Assembly: GCA_942159475.1 (NCBI GenBank)
Contig: OW804096.1
Span: 12,821,871-12,885,870 of the forward strand
Length of the DNA: 64,000 nt
Reading direction: 5' to 3'
From: Sthenelais limicola
Lineage: Eukaryota; Annelida; Polychaeta; Phyllodocida; Sigalionidae
Of the stretch, positions 59,806 to 64,000 are shown piece after piece; position 1 is the stretch's first letter; each line of letters opens with the position of its first letter. The notes beneath the pieces are model-generated. The model worked only from the letters and a program-made list of their open reading frames with translations. It had not been told where the DNA came from and made no database searches. A program made the position numbers and the translations under genes.

Positions 59806-60715
59806 TAGTTCACACTTAGAGCTGTTATATATTCCTGATTGGGATGGACCTGGCTGACCCTGGCAAACATCAAAATTATTTTAAATTGGAATAATTCGAA
59901 GTCGAATTGGAATAATTGCATGTTTTTGTATGTATGTAATAACTTTATTTCCATCGAACATTTACAATTACAAAATGTATTTTCAGGAAAAAGGGATAAA
60001 GAAAGACATTGATATATGATATATATAATCAATTCAAGAACTATCTGTGCTCGCACAGGTTTTCCTAGTCTCCCTATATTAATTTGAGAGGAGTGATTTT
60101 TACCTTGATGGTTCTTATTGCTAATGTTTCTGCTCCAAACTCATACAGTTGAGTTAGGGAATATAATCATTTACATTGACATTACATAAAGCGTTTAAGC
60201 TAAAGTTTGTAAGCAAGCCAGGTGAATTTTTTGTGATTTTCTGTTCTTAATGGTCTTTCCATTCGTCTAGACATGAGCTGTTGTTTTTTTAAAATATGTA
60301 TTGTTTAAAAAAGGGAATTTATAAAATGAATTAAGTCCATCTTATTTTTGTCACTATAGACTATAGACTATAGACTATAGACTGTCCTGACATCATTAAA
60401 CAAATGACAGACAATAAAAAGGCAAATCGTGACAGAAGGGAAGATGAAAAAGAAAAAGAGGAACAATGGAAGAAGAGTTTGACTATCTCTGATTCCCTAT
60501 TATCGCTCATCAAAACCAACCTGTCTGTCATCAGGAAGTACCGGTATGAAGTAAAACACTCACCTGAAATAGAGCAAAGGGAAAGGATCAGTCAATATTC
60601 AAGCTCACATAACAACATATTCATTATAACAGTAATAACATATGATCTGTCTGAAATGAACAGTAAAACTTGCTCCTTTTATAAATGAAGAAATATTGAG
60701 TTTCCTGTCTTTCCT
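59806..60715 (+). repeat. Family F repeat, copy 2, with a separate insertion
   Basis: It aligns with copy 1 (41729-43360) but lacks the LINE. It has its own insert at about 59926-60210 and a local (TATAGAC)4 expansion at 60353-60381. A 94-codon open frame (60404-60688; EDEKEKEEQWKKSLTISDSL) is broken in copy 1, so I do not call it a gene. Confidence 0.78.
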
Positions 60716-61175
60716 TTAACATCTTGATCTATAAAAAGGACCAGTAAGACTAGGGCTAACTAATATTATAAAGTCGGTTTACATGTATATCACAAGAAGG
60801 GAACACTTTCGGGGGAAAACCCCAACTTTTTTAAAGAACTCAAGCAGGAAACCAGGAAGATCAGTTAGTTTAATGATCAATGACAAAAAAGGGAAACTTT
60901 GATGGACAAAAACATTTTCATGTTGATAATTCCATGTTGGTAACTAGGAAAAACAGTTCATGAAACTGGGACAAGAAAAGGGGGAAAATTAACTCAGGGG
61001 GAAAAGTTGCCAATAATTAAAATCAGTTCATTGATCTGAGAAAAAAGAAATGATTTCATGAACCAAAACCTTTTTGAAAAAGGCAGGATGGCAATCAGGA
61101 TAATCAGTTCAGAATCTAGGATGAACAAAAAAGTTCTATAAACAAAAAACAGGGCAAGAGGGAATATATATAGAT
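60716..61175. other. Non-coding stretch
   Basis: A-rich sequence with recurring GGGAAA and AATCAGTT words; no element or gene recognised. Confidence 0.45.
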
Positions 61176-61613
61176 GGGTCAGGTCGTCATAAAATGTACA
61201 ATCGGCAGCTCTACATATTTAATAAATTCAGCTATAGTTGGCTGAGAAATTATAAATACTAATCTCTCTTTTACTCTAAGGTATATCTAAATGCAATTGA
61301 TATTGCTTTGATTACAAATCTGGTCAGTTATGTTAAACCGTATTCTAAACCTCCCAGTCTAGGCTTAGAGTTGAGAGAGTCCCTCCCAACTGAGGGAAAG
61401 CCTCTCGCTCCAAACCTCAAAATGTCATTATAATCCCATTTGGACACCTATTATGGGGTCGGGAAAGCTATTAGCGCAGTAGGCGTCCAATCACTCACAT
61501 ACCATTCTTACCGAGTTAGAGAGGGTCTGAGCCTAAAATGCTAATTTTTTCTTAAATTTGTTTTTTGTATAGAATTGGTGAGGGTGTTTTGTACATTTTC
61601 AGGCGTCCTGACC
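61176..61613 (-). mobile_element. Family A MITE interrupted by family B
   Basis: 61176-61354 (GGGTCAGGTCGTCATAAAAT to TATTCTAAACCTCC) and 61542-61613 (AATTTTTTCTTAAATTTG to AGGCGTCCTGACCC). Confidence 0.82.
61355..61541 (-). mobile_element. Family B MITE inside family A
   Basis: AGTCTAGGCTTAGAGTTGAG to GAGGGTCTGAGCCTAAAAT. Confidence 0.82.
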
Positions 61614-61883
61614 CAGGTTTTATATCCCTCTCGAGCATCGGATAAATAATAGATTTTGTTGCCAATATAATTTTTTGCCCCAGTTTGGGATCTCGAGGCG
61701 TGGTCCTTATGTAGCATCTTGTCTGTAGTAAAAACTAGTAAGATTTCTGGAGTAAAAACCTCTTCAGTAAAAACCCTCTCCTGAAGTATATTCAATCGAG
61801 GATTTGTAAAACTAACCTCAAATAGACTAATTAAAGAACACACTAACTGGATGGTAAACCCTGCTCTTTCCACTATCATACAT

Positions 61884-62108
61884 GGGTCAGATTTTCATAA
61901 AATGTACGATTCGCCTTCACCAATCCTCTCAAACAACCCAAATTTGAGACGAAAATCAGGTTAGAAATTCAGTTCAACATAACCAGACAGATTTATCAAA
62001 TGAATACAATACAGAATATACTCAGTATTTATCATTTTTCACGCTAATTTAGCAGAATTTAAGAGATGTGTAGAACTGTAGATTGTGCATTTTCTAAAAA
62101 TCTGACCC
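61884..62108 (+). mobile_element. Family A MITE, full length
   Basis: GGGTCAGATTTTCATAAAAT to CTAAAAATCTGACCC; flanks ACAT and TTAT. Confidence 0.9.
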
Positions 62109-63103
62109 TTATACGTTTTATATTTATTAAAAGGTTTCTGCTAACATGCCTGGGTGTTGGTAGCCATGCAGTTGGTATCACTTGCTCCCATTGTTGTCTC
62201 AATGCCAGCTTTACCAGGTTCTGGCCACCATACCACATAAGATCATTAGCTTCTCTGCTAAAGAGAGATCTGAATGATCTTTTCCCTCTGGCCCCATCGC
62301 CAGCCTTCACGAGTGATTGATCGGGGCTATCCTGGGACCACAGGGCTTGCCATGATCAGAGATTGGGAGGAGGGGGGCTGCGGGGGGGGGGGGGCTGGGT
62401 TCCCCCTATTATGTATTAGCAGAGAGCCATGTCAGAAATACATATGGTTTTCACAAGGAAAGAGTGTGAATTTTAGAATAGTTTAACTGATAATTTCCAT
62501 GACTAAAGGTATCAGATTTTGAGGATTTTGTTTTTGATTTATTGATATATTTTTTTTATTTTCAGGATTTTATTTTTGAATGCGTTGATGAAACTGACGA
62601 AATCATGTCGACATTTGTGATAAATTTATGAAATTGTATTTCCCAGAAATTCGAGTTTTCAGGAATATTATTGATTTCAGGATAAACACAGAAGACCTGT
62701 TGCCTGATACTAGGTTCCCCAATTCCAGTTCACGACTATCTAGAAATGTAATTCATAAACTTCCTTTCTTATTCGCCTGGAAAAGGGGGCTTGCAGCATA
62801 TAGCATCTGCCAGAAATCTGCCCAAAGAAGACCCCCCTTCAGTACCCCGCCCCCTCCCCCTAGAGACCAGGATACATCATGCAGTGAGGGGTAGCATGGG
62901 GACTGAGGGGAGGGGCTCCAGGCGGGGTTTGTGGGAAGATGAGGGGAGTAAAGAGGGGTGTAATACATAATGGTAATGAGTCCCCTGACACCTATTCAAT
63001 TACTTACAGGCAGAGGTAGCTTTTACTGCATGGCGCTGGTTAATATAGGAGAGGTGCTATAGGATTCCCTTTATACTCTAGGGTTTCCTACAGGTATATA
63101 GAT
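62109..63103. other. Non-coding stretch
   Basis: A G-run at 62379-62394 and C-rich and G-rich patches (62830-62950). Open frames here are compositional. No gene seen. Confidence 0.5.
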
Positions 63104-63381
63104 GGGTCGGATCGTCAGCAAATGTACAATCGCCAGCTTTACATATATTATAGTAAATTATACTCAATTAGGCTGACAAATGATAAATAGTTGGTGTGTT
63201 TAAGTATATTTAGTATAATCTGTTTGGTTATGTTGAATTAACTGTATTTTGAACTTTATTTTTAGGCATGAGTGTTTGAGTATATTTAATATAATCTGTT
63301 TGGTTATGTTGAACTGTATTTTCGACATTATTTCTGTCTTAAATTTGAATTATTGAAGAGGGTTATTTTGAGACTTCACCC
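63104..63381 (-). mobile_element. Family A MITE with internal duplication
   Basis: GGGTCGGATCGTCAGCAAAT to GAGACTTCACCC; a segment of about 62 bp holding ATAATCTGTTTGGTTATGTT is doubled (63213, 63291). Confidence 0.85.
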
Positions 63382-64000
63382 ATATTATCAATCTGTTATA
63401 ACATTTCTAAGATCAAGCAAGTTAACAAAATATTTACTTCATCCAATATGCCTGGATCTTGACAATAATGTTTAAAATGTTGTTAAAACACACTTAAGAA
63501 TGTTTTAAGTAACTATCGAGTCCGTATGTTATCTACCTTTTAATGTGAACGATTATAATCCGTTGTCAAATAAAGAATTTTCAAATCAAATCTAATCAAA
63601 TCTTTATCTAATTGTTTTATAGGAAGCTGCCATGGAATAAGGAGTCACTAGTTTCAAAACAATGTTTATTATAAGTATTATTTAATACAATTTAATACAA
63701 TTACGAGTACCGTACATATGTTTGGGTACATCTTGCGGAAATGTTATTGCTATTCTCCCGAATGTTACCATGGAATTTTGCAAGGAAGTTGTGGGGGAAA
63801 ATGGCTAAATTATGTAAGATACTCATATGAAGAGACAGCAAACCCCAGGTTTCTCACGACCAGTTATATTAGCTAGGGGCAATGTGGTACACGTACAGGG
63901 AAACCCATGAGAGGTTAGGTAATGCACTTAGTGCTTTGATAAGCGTTACGTAACACCCATCCCTTATGCATTACAACCTCTGCTAGCTCGATAACAATAA
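63382..64000. other. Non-coding stretch to the window edge
   Basis: It contains AATAAAGAATTTTCAAATCA with repeated TCTAATCAAA (63568-63605), another LINE-type tail; otherwise nothing supported. Confidence 0.5.

Noticed and set aside
60404..60688. Charged 94-codon frame in family F
   Set aside because: Frame-shifted and stopped in the other copy, so not maintained as a gene.

Overview
This is eukaryotic DNA: intron-rich, with GT-AG splicing, AT-rich introns, dozens of short inverted-repeat transposons, LINE 3' ends, tRNA-derived SINE remnants, minisatellites and a 200-base assembly gap (39159-39358). The one gene I can support is a discoidin domain receptor (DDR) tyrosine kinase on the minus strand. 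Its mix of DDR1-like and DDR2-like residues, together with the dense repeats, suggests a non-vertebrate bilaterian, perhaps a marine lophotrochozoan. The organism is an inference; the sequence does not name it.

Gene layout, 5' to 3' on the minus strand: 33250-33145, 26286-26145, 16779-16690 and 10470-10323 encode the discoidin domain; 8989-8474 the discoidin-like domain; 6996-6829 the extracellular juxtamembrane stalk; 6423-5875 the transmembrane helix and the first part of the cytoplasmic juxtamembrane region; 3743-3415 the tyrosine-rich juxtamembrane end and glycine loop; 1404-1274 the beta3 lysine; 297-about 100 the kinase alphaC-to-hinge region. All nine junctions keep phase and frame, giving about 2.38 kb of coding sequence. 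The catalytic loop, DFG motif and C-lobe lie beyond the left edge. The 5' end is unresolved. A signal-peptide-like first exon at 51434-51382 has a nearby GC box and a good donor, but its phase does not fit 33250-33145 directly, so a linking exon is missing or the call is wrong.

Introns: two MITE families dominate. Family A (about 235 bp, ends GGGTCAG...CTGACCC, 4-bp target duplications) has more than 35 full or partial copies. Family B (about 200 bp, ends like TACAGTCTAGGCCC) has more than 20. Smaller inverted-repeat families lie at 9039-9484, 17960-18270 with 22714-23040, 29243-29616, 34630-34789 with 40468-40821, and 48692-48885. Two 5'-truncated LINEs keep readable reverse transcriptase C-termini (42983-42744 and 51996-52161). 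Nested insertions give a relative order: A copies were hit by B, by a LINE and by a 2-kb element, and one A copy sits inside a mariner-like element.

From 33251 to 64000 there is no confidently coding sequence. It is either the first DDR introns plus promoter or intergenic DNA. I found no prokaryotic features and no CRISPR. The points most worth a second look are the DDR residue changes at collagen-binding and gatekeeper positions, the remnant of a duplicated discoidin exon, the 52-bp tandem array grown from a family B end, and the 2-kb element inside an A copy.
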